Notes: generated by a model from the sequence alone, not told the origin. Positions 29,246-37,647 are shown, numbered from the stretch's first letter. The stretch: 64,000 nucleotides of DNA from Affinundibacterium nitidum (GCF_014284155.1 NZ_JACOFZ010000002.1:186001-250000), one strand, 5' to 3'. Made by a program: numbers and translations.

Positions 29246-30256
29246 TCAACGCTGGTAAATTTGGTCGAATACGCCGCCGTCAGCGAAGTGAGTTTTCTGT
29301 GCCTTCGTCCAACCGCCAAAACTGTCGTCGACGTTGACCAACTTCAACTTAGCAAACTGCTTTGCATATTTTTGTGCAGCTTTTTCTGAACTAGGACGGT
29401 AGAAATTTTTACCAATGATGTCTTGAGCCTCATCGCTATACAGAAAATTGAGGTAAGCCTCAGCAACCGTGCGAGTACCTTTCTTGTCGACCACACTATC
29501 AACGACAGTCACAGGCGGCTCTGCCAAAATACTAATGGAAGGCGTCACAATTTCCAATTTATCGGCGCCGAACTCCTTCAACGCTAGGTAGGCTTCGTTT
29601 TCCCAGGTCAATAGCACGTCACCAATTCCGCGTTCCGCAAATGTCACTGTAGATCCTCGAGCACCTGAATCTAAAACAGGAACGTTCTTATACAGTTTCT
29701 TAACAAACTCTTGCGCGCTTGCTTCGGTAGCGCCTTTCTGCTGCAAAGCATAGGCCCATGCAGCAAGGTAATTCCATCGTGCACCGCCGGAAGTTTTGGG
29801 ATTTGGTGTAATCACAGCGAGATTGGGTTTAAGCAAATCTTGCCAATCTTTGACGGCTTTTGGATTTCCTTTGCGCACCAAGAAAACGATGGTTGATGTG
29901 TAGGGTGCTGCATTCTTTGTTAATCGTTTTTGCCAATTCTTGGCCAACAAATTTTTCTCGGCTACTGCATCGATGTCATAGGCGAGCGCAAGGGTTAACA
30001 CGTCAGCACTCAAGCCATCAATAACAGAACGCGCTTGTTTTCCTGATCCGCCATGAGATTGCTTAACCGTGACGTTATCGCCCGTTTTTGCTTTCCAGTA
30101 TTTGGCAAATGCGGGATTAATTTCCTGATACAACTCGCGGGTCGGATCGTAGGATACGTTCAGAAGACTTAGGTCTGCTGCAAAAGCGAGGGCCGGAGTT
30201 GCGAGTCCGATAATTAGGGAAAAAATGTAGGTACTAACACCACGAAATACTTTCAT
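29246..30256 (-). CDS. sbp: Periplasmic sulfate-binding protein
   Basis: A 336-residue binding protein. A signal peptide ([18 protein letters not shown], cleavage after ALAFA) is followed by [20 protein letters not shown] and [17 protein letters not shown], which form the sulfate pocket in this family; [18 protein letters not shown] and [26 protein letters not shown] are further hallmarks. It delivers sulfate to CysTWA. Sbp and the thiosulfate-binding CysP are close relatives, and I favour Sbp from the sequence. The ATG at 30256 has GGAG 8 bases before it. The divergent promoter region up to 30479 is where CysB would be expected to bind. Confidence 0.92.
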   Translation of the reverse strand: MKVFRGVSTYIFSLIIGLATPALAFAADLSLLNVSYDPTRELYQEINPAFAKYWKAKTGDNVTVKQSHGGSGKQARSVIDGLSADVLTLALAYDIDAVAEKNLLAKNWQKRLTKNAAPYTSTIVFLVRKGNPKAVKDWQDLLKPNLAVITPNPKTSGGARWNYLAAWAYALQQKGATEASAQEFVKKLYKNVPVLDSGARGSTVTFAERGIGDVLLTWENEAYLALKEFGADKLEIVTPSISILAEPPVTVVDSVVDKKGTRTVAEAYLNFLYSDEAQDIIGKNFYRPSSEKAAQKYAKQFAKLKLVNVDDSFGGWTKAQKTHFADGGVFDQIYQR

Positions 30257-30479
30257 AGAAACGTGCTCCAAATTTAAGTTAAGCTCAAATTGAACTTTGA
30301 AAACGAGAGCATAAAGAGTGGGAGAGATACAGAAAACGAATCATTTCGAACATCGATATGCGTTTTCCAAATTTGAAGAAGCGGGTCAAAGTGACCAAGT
30401 CAGTGCAAATCACCTGGATTTTGTGTATCGTATGCACACAATTCAGCGGTACATCAATCTATCCAAGAGGAGAGTAAGG

Positions 30480-31361
30480 ATGCAAACAGCAAAAGACTTC
30501 CATCCAGAGGTGCTTAAATTATTTGATCAATATGTACATGGTGGAATTAGTCGCCGTGGATTTCTTAGTTCAGCTAGTAAATACGCTGCTGGTGTCGTCA
30601 CTGCCGAAGGCCTATTGCAGGCACTCAGCCCGAACTTCGCAGCGGCACAGCAAATCGCTCCCGATGACAAACGTATTGTCGCCAGTTACGTTGAATACCC
30701 TTCTCCCAATGGCTATGGCAGCTTGCGAGCTTACTTGGTGCGCCCAGCAAACGCTAAGGGACCACTACCGACCGTACTCGTGGTGCATGAAAATCGTGGT
30801 TTGAATCCGCATATTGAAGATGTTGCACGACGCCTCGCGCTAGATGGGTTCATCGCTTTTGCCCCCGACGCTTTGTTTCCATTAGGCGGCTATCCTGGTA
30901 CTGAAGAAAAAGCACGCGAACTGTTCCCAAAACTCGAACAAGCGAAAACGCGAGAAGACTTTATCACCGCAGCTGGCATACTAAAAACCATTGATGGTGG
31001 AAACGGCAAAGTTGGTGTGGTGGGTTTCTGCTACGGTGGAGCGATCGCTAATTTCCTGGCGACGAAGATACCCGATCTGAAAGCCGCAGTACCATTCTAC
31101 GGGGGAGCGCCAGCAGCAGAAACAGTAGCCAACATTAAAGCAGAAGTGTTAGTGCATCATGCGAGCAAAGATGAACGACTGGTTGCGGGATGGCCAAAAT
31201 ATGAGGATGCACTGAAAGCCGCTGGCGTGAAGTATCAGGGCTTCGTGTATGAAGGCGTTGAGCATGGTTTCAACAATGACACGACACCACGCTATGACAA
31301 AACAGCCGCGCAACTCGCTTGGTCACGCACCCTTGAACTTTTTAACCGCACGCTAAGATAA
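30480..31361 (+). CDS. Exported dienelactone hydrolase-family protein with Tat-like signal
   Basis: A 293-residue alpha/beta hydrolase. The ATG at 30480 is chosen because GGAGAGTAAGG stands before it; the longer open frame upstream has no such site. The N-terminus contains SRRGFLSSASKYAAG, a twin-arginine export signal, with cleavage likely near NFAAAQQ. The catalytic triad is nucleophilic Cys in VGFCYGGAIAN, an Asp in HHASKDERL and a His in EGVEHGFNND, the dienelactone hydrolase pattern. Cytoplasmic members open chlorinated dienelactones; the true substrate of this exported form is unknown. It is transcribed away from sbp and converges with pssA at a 5-base gap. Confidence 0.87.
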   Translation: MQTAKDFHPEVLKLFDQYVHGGISRRGFLSSASKYAAGVVTAEGLLQALSPNFAAAQQIAPDDKRIVASYVEYPSPNGYGSLRAYLVRPANAKGPLPTVLVVHENRGLNPHIEDVARRLALDGFIAFAPDALFPLGGYPGTEEKARELFPKLEQAKTREDFITAAGILKTIDGGNGKVGVVGFCYGGAIANFLATKIPDLKAAVPFYGGAPAAETVANIKAEVLVHHASKDERLVAGWPKYEDALKAAGVKYQGFVYEGVEHGFNNDTTPRYDKTAAQLAWSRTLELFNRTLR

Positions 31362-31366
31362 CTTCA

Positions 31367-32737
31367 TCACAAAACTCGGTAGGCGAGCCGGTCCAATCTG
31401 ACACGGCTTAGCCTTGCCAAGAACTGCCTCACTTTCGGCGGATAATCATTCAGTTTTTGCAAATCTTGATAGTGTTCGACCAGTTTCGTGTGCTGCAAAA
31501 TTTGCTGCAATTCGGCTTCGCGCTGCGCCAGCAATTCGCCTTGTGGATCACTGAATAACAAGGCGTTCTCAAGATCTAATCTAAAAGCGCGCGGATTGAG
31601 ATTATTCCCCGTCACCAAGGTGTATAGCTCATCAACCCAAATCCCTTTCAGATGATAGGTGTTATCACCATCTCGCCAGAGCTGGATCTTCAGTGCACCA
31701 CTTGCGATATCTTGCTGATGTTTCTTGGCGAAGCGTCGCAAATTCATCTCGTAAAGGTAGGGCAAACAGCTAATCGCTTTGAACGCTTGATCAGGCGGAA
31801 TAAAGAAATCATTCGCAAGCTTATCGCCCACGATGATTTGCACTTTTACCCCACGCTTGATGGCACGATTGACTTCACGCGTAATCGCTAGAGGGAAATT
31901 GAAATAAGGTGTACATATCGTCAACTGCTTCTGTGCCGAAGCGAGTAGCTGGCAAATGTAGCGATTGAGTCGATTATTATTACCCAAGCCGACAATATTA
32001 GTCACCGCCAAGGCTTTTTGCTGAGATAAAGTCGGCAAGCTCTGCGCAATAGACAATTGATAGCTGGCCTTCTTCATCTTTTCACGGGAAGCACGAATAT
32101 CGGAGCGGATAGCGCGCGTCGCAGGTACTTGGTTTTGATCAAGTCGATGAACTGCGGAACTGTTTAAAAACTGTTCGCGCATCCAACTAGCCATACTGTC
32201 GGCAAGCGTCGTGTTCTTAATGAGCCAGTATCGATCATGTCTATATTTTTCGAACTGTTGCAGATACACATTATTGATACTCGCCCCGCTATAAATCACG
32301 GTGTCATCAATCACATAGCCTTTTAAATGCAACACACCGAATAATTCGCGTGTTTGTACGGGCACACCATAAATAGGAACAGTTCCGCCATGCAGCGCAC
32401 TTTGCGCTTGATACCACGCTGCATTCCCCGCAATTTTGCCGGGAATTTTTTGTTCGCCGATGAGACCGCGTTGACCGCGATGCCAGTCAACGAAAACAAA
32501 AACCTCCAACGAGGGAGAGGCTTTTTTCGCTGCATATAAAGCATCTAAAATTTCTTGTCCTGCCTCATCGTGCTGCAAATACAAGCAGCATAAAATAATT
32601 CTGCGCTTCGCGGAGGCGATCTGCTGCAGTAACCGCTGCTTAAAGCTTGCAGCGGAATGTAAGATATGAATATCTTGCGCTTGCAGTCCTATCGCGGGTA
32701 ACTCGGTGAAGGTCGGGCGTGGTGTAAAGAAGCGCAT
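31367..32737 (-). CDS. pssA: CDP-diacylglycerol-serine O-phosphatidyltransferase, phospholipase D superfamily (PssA type)
   Basis: A 456-residue protein, close to the 451 residues of E. coli PssA. Two HKD-type motifs are visible: HLKGYVIDDTVIYSGASINN in the first half and HLKGIWVDELYTLVTGNNLN in the second. It makes phosphatidylserine from CDP-diacylglycerol and serine at the inner face of the membrane. The product is the substrate of Psd, encoded about 5 kb away. No good ribosome site precedes the ATG at 32737. Another PLD-superfamily lipid enzyme is a less likely reading. Confidence 0.86.
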   Translation of the reverse strand: MRFFTPRPTFTELPAIGLQAQDIHILHSAASFKQRLLQQIASAKRRIILCCLYLQHDEAGQEILDALYAAKKASPSLEVFVFVDWHRGQRGLIGEQKIPGKIAGNAAWYQAQSALHGGTVPIYGVPVQTRELFGVLHLKGYVIDDTVIYSGASINNVYLQQFEKYRHDRYWLIKNTTLADSMASWMREQFLNSSAVHRLDQNQVPATRAIRSDIRASREKMKKASYQLSIAQSLPTLSQQKALAVTNIVGLGNNNRLNRYICQLLASAQKQLTICTPYFNFPLAITREVNRAIKRGVKVQIIVGDKLANDFFIPPDQAFKAISCLPYLYEMNLRRFAKKHQQDIASGALKIQLWRDGDNTYHLKGIWVDELYTLVTGNNLNPRAFRLDLENALLFSDPQGELLAQREAELQQILQHTKLVEHYQDLQKLNDYPPKVRQFLARLSRVRLDRLAYRVL

Positions 32738-32908
32738 GAAGGAAAAATTATCAGGGGACGAGGAAATGTGGGGGATAGTAGCACCGTCCCCCGTATTTGC
32801 GATAGGAGCTGGCGATACTTATCGCTAGATTTCTAATAGATCGGGGCAATCACGAAAAATCCAAGTCCTTTGCTTCGAACCCAGATCTTTTCGAATCGAA
32901 GTTACGCC

Positions 32909-34684
32909 TTAAGCCGTCATGATTTGCAATTGCTTGCGAATTTTTTCAGCTAAATTATCGTATTGCGCACCGAGCATTTTATGGAGCTCTTCATCACTCG
33001 CGTAACCAATCGATTTCCGATAAGCTGCCTTAATTTGCTGGCCCTCTATCCAACGTGCTTCGACACCCGCTAAGTCATTGACGATACGCGCTTTGGCTTC
33101 AGGATGTTGTAGCTTGTAGTCCGCCACTGCTTCTTGATGAACAGTGATGAGTTCAGCAACGCTAACGTTTTTCGGCAGCTTACGTAGAATGACGCGATCA
33201 CCATAACTAAATGGCGAAATGCTTTCCGGCTGAGTCGAAATCAAGGTGCCATCATCGAAAGTTGTGACACACTCGACCATCGCATGAGCTTTCCATTTGC
33301 CCATCACAAACAAAATCATCACCGCCACAAAGCCTGGCCATTTGTGTTTCATCTTAAAGCTAGCCATGCCGATTTCACCACTCTCATCTCGATAAAAGCG
33401 CAGCAGCACGTGTTGGCCCAACATTTTGAACATGCCCATGGCTTCGGCATCGCAAATCTTGTGCATACCGGCCTTCAGCGCGGCTTTCTCTGTTTTGTCC
33501 GCATGTTGACGTTGATACGTTGGGTAGTCTTTCGCATCCACTTCGGCCAACTCAGGGTGAGGTTCATTGACCAAATTCAATAACTGCCTCGCCAAACTCA
33601 TGGCGCGCATGGTATCGGGGTCGTCGCTGATATTGGCAGCTAGCGCGTCTGAAACACTAGCGCCACGGCGGATGGCATCGGCTGCTCCCATGATGGCTTG
33701 CGCAGCGATATTGTCTGACAGATTGCGATCCTTACCGCTATCATCCAAGCCATTTAACAACATATTGGCAAAGTGCTCGCGCTCACCGGCTCCATTATTT
33801 TCAGACATCGTGCGGCGTTCAATGAAGTAGGCACGTAATGGTGCATCTTCTGGCATTTTGGCGAGAGCATCATCATAAATAGCCAAGGCTTCATCGAATT
33901 GGCCTAAATCATGCAATGTGGTTGCCAATTTGAGCGCGTGACCTGGTTGCTGCGACAAGCTCCAAGCAGTGCGGTAGTCGGCAGCTGCGGCTTGCAGACG
34001 ATCTTTCAAATAATAGATGCCACTATAGGTGCGCACCACGTTGGCGGGCAATTCCGCATTTGCATCTTCCTCATTGATATTCGCAAATGCATTTGCGCGC
34101 GCATGACCGGCGCGCGCTAAGTAATAGTCGGCTTGTTTGGGTGCTGCCTGAATGGCTTGATCAAGCAGTTGTGCGGCCTCACGTTCACGTTCCTCCAACT
34201 GCAAGGCATTAACCTCATCGCTCGATTCAATCTGACGTAAGTGATTTGAGAGCAAAAAACTTGCCTGTGCGTGTTCAGGCTCTTTAGCTAAAATCAAGCG
34301 TAAATCAGATTCATTGCGGGCATCGAGTTCGACTTGTCTCTCAGCTCGGCGCGCTCTTACTTCTTGCACAGCGGCAGGTAAGTCATCTTCGTCAGCCTCA
34401 TCTTCGCCATCGATCAAAGGCAATTCTTTTTCCATATACCAATCACTGTACTCCACACGCATTAAGCGTGCTGGTAAATGGTCTGGCAGTTTTTGAATGA
34501 CGATTTCTAAAGTGTCGGGTAGATCGATATAGCGCTCAAGCTTTTCGAGGCAATTCGCACGATGCCAACGCAAAGCGGCAGAATTCGGGAATTCTTGCAG
34601 AAGTTGCTCTACGTGGTTCAGAGCTTGATCAAATTGTTTAGAGTTAAAAGCACGTTTGAATTCATCGAATGCTGGATGTTGCAT
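32909..34684 (-). CDS. TPR-repeat protein with an unrecognised C-terminal domain
   Basis: A 591-residue protein. Residues 1-85 contain tetratricopeptide-like helices (AFDEFKRAFNSKQFDQALNH, PNSAALRWHRANCLEKLERY), with more repeats at about 130-290 (AAQLLDQAIQAAPKQADYYL, DEALAIYDDALAKMPEDAPL). TPRs mediate protein contacts. The C-terminal third (about 410-591) is different: it has a hydrophobic patch, WPGFVAVMILFVMGKW, then a beta-rich stretch and a helical tail. I do not recognise that domain. There is no signal peptide. The gene stands alone, and its partner is unknown. Confidence 0.75.
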   Translation of the reverse strand: MQHPAFDEFKRAFNSKQFDQALNHVEQLLQEFPNSAALRWHRANCLEKLERYIDLPDTLEIVIQKLPDHLPARLMRVEYSDWYMEKELPLIDGEDEADEDDLPAAVQEVRARRAERQVELDARNESDLRLILAKEPEHAQASFLLSNHLRQIESSDEVNALQLEEREREAAQLLDQAIQAAPKQADYYLARAGHARANAFANINEEDANAELPANVVRTYSGIYYLKDRLQAAAADYRTAWSLSQQPGHALKLATTLHDLGQFDEALAIYDDALAKMPEDAPLRAYFIERRTMSENNGAGEREHFANMLLNGLDDSGKDRNLSDNIAAQAIMGAADAIRRGASVSDALAANISDDPDTMRAMSLARQLLNLVNEPHPELAEVDAKDYPTYQRQHADKTEKAALKAGMHKICDAEAMGMFKMLGQHVLLRFYRDESGEIGMASFKMKHKWPGFVAVMILFVMGKWKAHAMVECVTTFDDGTLISTQPESISPFSYGDRVILRKLPKNVSVAELITVHQEAVADYKLQHPEAKARIVNDLAGVEARWIEGQQIKAAYRKSIGYASDEELHKMLGAQYDNLAEKIRKQLQIMTA

Positions 34685-34765
34685 TTCTTATGTCCTGTCT
34701 GCAGTTGCACTAAATTTCCCATCCAGCCGAAGTCGAATGAAAAAAGCCGAGCAAGCACGCTAACA

Positions 34766-34798
34766 GAAAAGAAAATGGTCGGCAATCAAAAGCCGACC
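34766..34798 (-). terminator. Rho-independent terminator downstream of ahpD
   Basis: GGTCGGC (34777-34783) and GCCGACC (34792-34798) form a 7-bp GC-rich stem; on the minus strand it is followed by ATTTTCTTTT. It lies about 95 bases after the ahpD stop. Confidence 0.7.
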
Positions 34799-34892
34799 AA
34801 GGGTAGATGGTGATCTTTGTCCGAGAGGAAAGCTGTTGCTTTAGCACGAAAGCGGAGACATTTGTCTGTTCGCTGAAATGCCGCCCTTAGAC

Positions 34893-35414
34893 TCAAGCCT
34901 CTGCTGCAATCACTTGAGACGCTGCATTAATCACAGCTGCAATACGACCTACATCGCGCAATTGTACGGTGCTCATGCCTTCTTTCTTCAACAGGTCAAA
35001 GTGCGATTTCACGCAGAAATGACATTTACCAACAATCGATGCCGCTAAGGCATACATCTCAAAACGGCGCTTATCGACACCACCGTTGGTCGCATATGCG
35101 TTCATACGCAGCTGCGCGCCTTGGGTTTTCAAGTCCTCATCATCGGCCATTTCGACAAATGGATACCAGACATTATTCATGCCCATCAATGCCGCTGCTG
35201 TCATCGCTGCCTGAATTTCTTCTGGAGAGATATTGCCGGAGTTCTTAATCAGATCAACGATCACTTTACTCTTCGCCGCGAACGCTGCTGCCAAGGCTAC
35301 ACCTACGGCATCGTTTCCTTCGAGACTAGAACGAGCAATTGTGCTATCCACGTTCAAACGGATGTCTTTAGCATAGTCAGGAATGCTATTTTTAATTGAA
35401 GTAAGAAATTCCAT
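34893..35414 (-). CDS. ahpD: Alkylhydroperoxidase AhpD-family protein
   Basis: A 173-residue helical protein of the AhpD/carboxymuconolactone decarboxylase fold. The redox centre is KCHFCVKSHFDLLKKEG, with CxxC and the following His, the AhpD signature. In AhpD systems this protein accepts electrons through lipoylated enzymes and reduces AhpC. It lies directly downstream of ahpC on the same strand, with a terminator and a structured 110-bp element between them. The ATG at 35414 has AGGTGAAA before it; a GTG three codons upstream is less likely. Confidence 0.92.
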   Translation of the reverse strand: MEFLTSIKNSIPDYAKDIRLNVDSTIARSSLEGNDAVGVALAAAFAAKSKVIVDLIKNSGNISPEEIQAAMTAAALMGMNNVWYPFVEMADDEDLKTQGAQLRMNAYATNGGVDKRRFEMYALAASIVGKCHFCVKSHFDLLKKEGMSTVQLRDVGRIAAVINAASQVIAAEA

Positions 35415-35437
35415 AGTTTTCACCTATTAAAAAGTGG

Positions 35438-35461
35438 TTTTAAAACCCGCCGAAGCGGGTT
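35438..35461 (-). terminator. Rho-independent terminator after ahpC, UUCG loop
   Basis: On the minus strand AACCCGC-TTCG-GCGGGTT (35444-35461) is a stable 7-bp stem with a UUCG tetraloop, followed by TTAAAACCACTTTTT. It lies between ahpC and ahpD, so ahpD transcription depends on read-through or its own promoter. Confidence 0.75.
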
Positions 35462-35520
35462 GATTGTACTGCCATTGCAGAGATTCGAACTCATCACCCT
35501 CAAAATCCAAATTCTGCTGG

Positions 35521-35630
35521 AAATTCAATTTTAGGGAGACAGAGGTAGGCGCCCAACTTGCAAACCCTTGCAGCAATACTTGAGTATTGCGAGGACAAGC
35601 AACAACGCTATGTCCCCTACAATTGAATTT
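35521..35630. repeat. 110-bp imperfect palindromic element fused to the 3' end of ahpC
   Basis: The left arm (35521-35541) begins AAATTCAATTTTAGGGAG; the right arm (35611-35630) is TGTCCCCTACAATTGAATTT. They pair over about 20 bases with one mismatch and one bulge. At the centre GCAATACT (35573-35580) and AGTATTGC (35583-35590) form a perfect 8-bp hairpin. The right arm overlaps the stop codon of ahpC. The whole folds as a rod. It may be a small non-autonomous mobile repeat or a structured 3' UTR/RNA; no target duplication is evident at its edges. Confidence 0.6.
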
Positions 35631-36177
35631 ACAAAGTGGCGCCGCCCACTGTACGGTTGCATGGGCACAACTCATCCGTTTGCAAACCGTCCAAAATACG
35701 CAAGATTTCAGTTGGGTTACGGCCTACGTTCAAGTTGTTCACAGAAACGTGCTGAATGACATTGTCAGGATCAACGATGAAAGTTGCACGCAAAGCTACA
35801 CCAGCGTTGACATCACGGACGCCCAACATGTCTACCAAAGAACCTGTTGCATCACCAAATGCATAGTGATTCAATTTATCCAAGTCTTTGTGTTCACGGC
35901 GCCATGCCAATTTACAGAACTCGTTATCAGTTGAACCGCCCATCAACACTGCATCGCGATCAGCGAAGTCATTTGCCAATTTTGCAAATTCAACGATTTC
36001 TGTTGGGCAAACGAATGTGAAATCTTTTGGATAGAAATAGATAATTTTCCATTTACCTGGGAAAGACGCCTCAGTGATCGTTTCGAATGCGGAAACGCCG
36101 TTTTCTTCATGATGATTAAAACCTGGCTTTGCTGATGGTACGCTGAACGCTTCGAGTTTTTGTCCTACTGTTTTCAT
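35629..36177 (-). CDS. ahpC: Alkyl hydroperoxide reductase C (2-Cys peroxiredoxin), AhpD-linked type
   Basis: A 182-residue peroxiredoxin. The peroxidatic Cys57 lies in FYPKDFTFVCPTEIVEF. The C-terminus ends CPCNRTVGGATL, giving Cys171-Pro-Cys173. A Cys-x-Cys pair of this kind is found in mycobacterial AhpC, which has three redox cysteines and is reduced by AhpD rather than AhpF; the ahpD neighbour agrees. It reduces hydrogen and organic peroxides in the cytoplasm. AGGAG stands 7 bases before the ATG. Its stop codon lies inside the palindromic element 35521-35630. Confidence 0.94.
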   Translation of the reverse strand: MKTVGQKLEAFSVPSAKPGFNHHEENGVSAFETITEASFPGKWKIIYFYPKDFTFVCPTEIVEFAKLANDFADRDAVLMGGSTDNEFCKLAWRREHKDLDKLNHYAFGDATGSLVDMLGVRDVNAGVALRATFIVDPDNVIQHVSVNNLNVGRNPTEILRILDGLQTDELCPCNRTVGGATL

Positions 36178-36524
36178 TAAGTTCTCCTAGTAAATTGAAA
36201 TGAGTATTTCATTTATTGCCGTTCAGTCTATTTTCAAGTCTTGCTCAATAAACTGTACCGCGAATAGTTTTCTGATTCGATGACTAGAAGCTTATCACTA
36301 TGAATTTCACTAATCCAATAGAATATTTCTAAATCATCTTTAGTCAAATCCTAAACAAGCATTTTTCTTCGTCGCAACCCCTTAGCAATCATCTTATGCC
36401 AATTTCACTAAAGGCGTATGACATCTCAAGAAAGCTAATTTCGAGACGAAATTGGCTGCAAATTTTCAGTTTCCAAGTATGAACCGTTATAATCGCGAAT
36501 CTTTTATTACATGATGAGCTTGCC
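36178..36524. other. Intergenic region between divergent ahpC and psd
   Basis: This 347-base AT-rich gap must contain both promoters. An OxyR-type site would be expected before ahpC, but I could not fit the ATAG/CTAT spacing convincingly. Nothing else stands out. Confidence 0.4.
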
Positions 36525-37364
36525 GTGTCTGACCGCCTTGCCGTTTTGCCGCAGTATCTTTTACCTAAATATTTGCTGACCGCTTTTGCAGGTTTAGTTG
36601 CCAATGATCGGGGCGGTGCACGCACCACTAAGCTCATCAATTGGTTCGTCAAGAAATACAATGTAAATATGGCGGAAGCAGCGAACCCTGATACGGCAAG
36701 CTACGCCAGCTTTAACGAATTTTTCACTCGCCCGCTATGTGAAGGCGCCCGTCCGATTGCCGACACTGCCTACGTTTGTCCTGTCGATGGAGCAATCAGT
36801 GAATTTGGTCAAATCAATGCCGGACAAATCTTTCAGGCGAAAGGTCATGAATTTAGTGCCACCGCGCTTGTTGGCGGTGACGCCAGTCTCGCTGCAAAAT
36901 ATCACGACGGTCAATTTGCCAATATCTACCTGAGCCCACGCGATTATCACCGTATTCATATGCCTTGCGATGGCCGATTGAAACGCATGATCTATGTACC
37001 TGGCGAGTTATTTTCTGTGAACCCAACGACGGCGCGCGGCGTGCCTGGTTTATTTGCTCGTAATGAGCGTGTGGTCTGCGTGTTTGACTCCCCCGCGGGT
37101 GAGTTTGTGCTGGTACTAGTAGGTGCTACCATCGTCGGTAGCATGCAAACTGCATGGCACGGCATTGTCAATCCGCCTCGCACGAATCAAGTTCGTGAAT
37201 GGACTTATACAGACCAACAGATTGAACTGAAGAAAGGCGAAGAAATGGGACGCTTTCTTCTGGGTTCAACAGTGGTGATGCTATTCCAAAAAGAAAGCAT
37301 GCAATTTAATCCCTTATGGAAACCTGCTGGCGCCGTGCGCCTCGGTGAAGTAATGGGTAGCTGA
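36525..37364 (+). CDS. psd: Phosphatidylserine decarboxylase proenzyme
   Basis: A 279-residue proenzyme. The motif FLLGSTVVMLF near the C-terminus contains the L-G-S-T self-cleavage site; the Ser becomes the pyruvoyl group of the small subunit. YLSPRDYHRIHMPCDGRL and PGELFSVNPTTA are further Psd hallmarks. It converts phosphatidylserine to phosphatidylethanolamine at the membrane and uses the product of PssA encoded at 31367-32737. The start is a GTG at 36525 (SDRLAVLPQYLLPK follows, a usual N-terminus); ATGs just upstream are out of frame. Confidence 0.94.
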   Translation: MSDRLAVLPQYLLPKYLLTAFAGLVANDRGGARTTKLINWFVKKYNVNMAEAANPDTASYASFNEFFTRPLCEGARPIADTAYVCPVDGAISEFGQINAGQIFQAKGHEFSATALVGGDASLAAKYHDGQFANIYLSPRDYHRIHMPCDGRLKRMIYVPGELFSVNPTTARGVPGLFARNERVVCVFDSPAGEFVLVLVGATIVGSMQTAWHGIVNPPRTNQVREWTYTDQQIELKKGEEMGRFLLGSTVVMLFQKESMQFNPLWKPAGAVRLGEVMGS

Positions 37365-37415
37365 GCTCTTTCTACCGCAAAAAAAGTGGATTTGAATCTA
37401 GAGACTCGAATCCAT

Positions 37416-37425
37416 CCCCCCCCCC
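37416..37425. repeat. Run of ten C residues
   Basis: A C10 homopolymer lies in the psd-tonB intergenic region, outside any convincing gene. It is prone to length change by slippage or sequencing error. Confidence 0.7.
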
Positions 37426-37539
37426 ATTCCAATGCTCCCCCGCAATCGCACCAGCCTAGGAACCACGTCAGCATTGATCTTCTTCACAGCATTTCGTTTG
37501 TGAAATATCAATCTCCGAGGTTTGCACTGCACAAAATTC

Positions 37540-37568
37540 TTGCAGTCGCTTAAAAAATCGAGCATAAT
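37540..37568 (+). promoter_or_regulatory. Probable sigma-70 promoter of tonB
   Basis: TTGCAG (37540-37545) and CATAAT (37563-37568) are separated by 17 bases and stand about 80 bases before the tonB start. The Fur-like palindrome covers the -10 box and the start point. Confidence 0.6.
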
Positions 37569-37596
37569 CTAAATACGAATTATTCTTATTTAGATT
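37566..37596. promoter_or_regulatory. Probable Fur operator: 31-bp palindrome before tonB
   Basis: AATCTAAATA (37566-37575) and TATTTAGATT (37587-37596) are exact reverse complements around an 11-base centre. The reverse-strand core AAATAAGAATAATTCGTATT resembles known Fur boxes. It overlaps the promoter of a TonB-like gene, the classic target of iron repression. Confidence 0.65.
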
Positions 37597-37647
37597 ATTT
37601 GCATCGATTTGCGGAAACAGCGACTCGTTTAGCGGAGATTGGATATC

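Noticed and set aside
35475-35500. Sequence GAGTTCGAATCTC resembling a tRNA T-arm
   Set aside because: No acceptor stem, anticodon arm or CCA end can be folded around it.
35427-35675. 82-codon minus-strand frame covering the end of ahpC and the region to the terminator
   Set aside because: It overlaps ahpC in another frame and its sequence is explained by the palindromic element; it has no ribosome site or domain.
36240-36310. OxyR site before ahpC
   Set aside because: An ATAG element occurs but the four-part spacing does not fit.
37416-37425. C10 tract as a phase-variation switch
   Set aside because: It lies outside any supported gene and far from the tonB promoter boxes.
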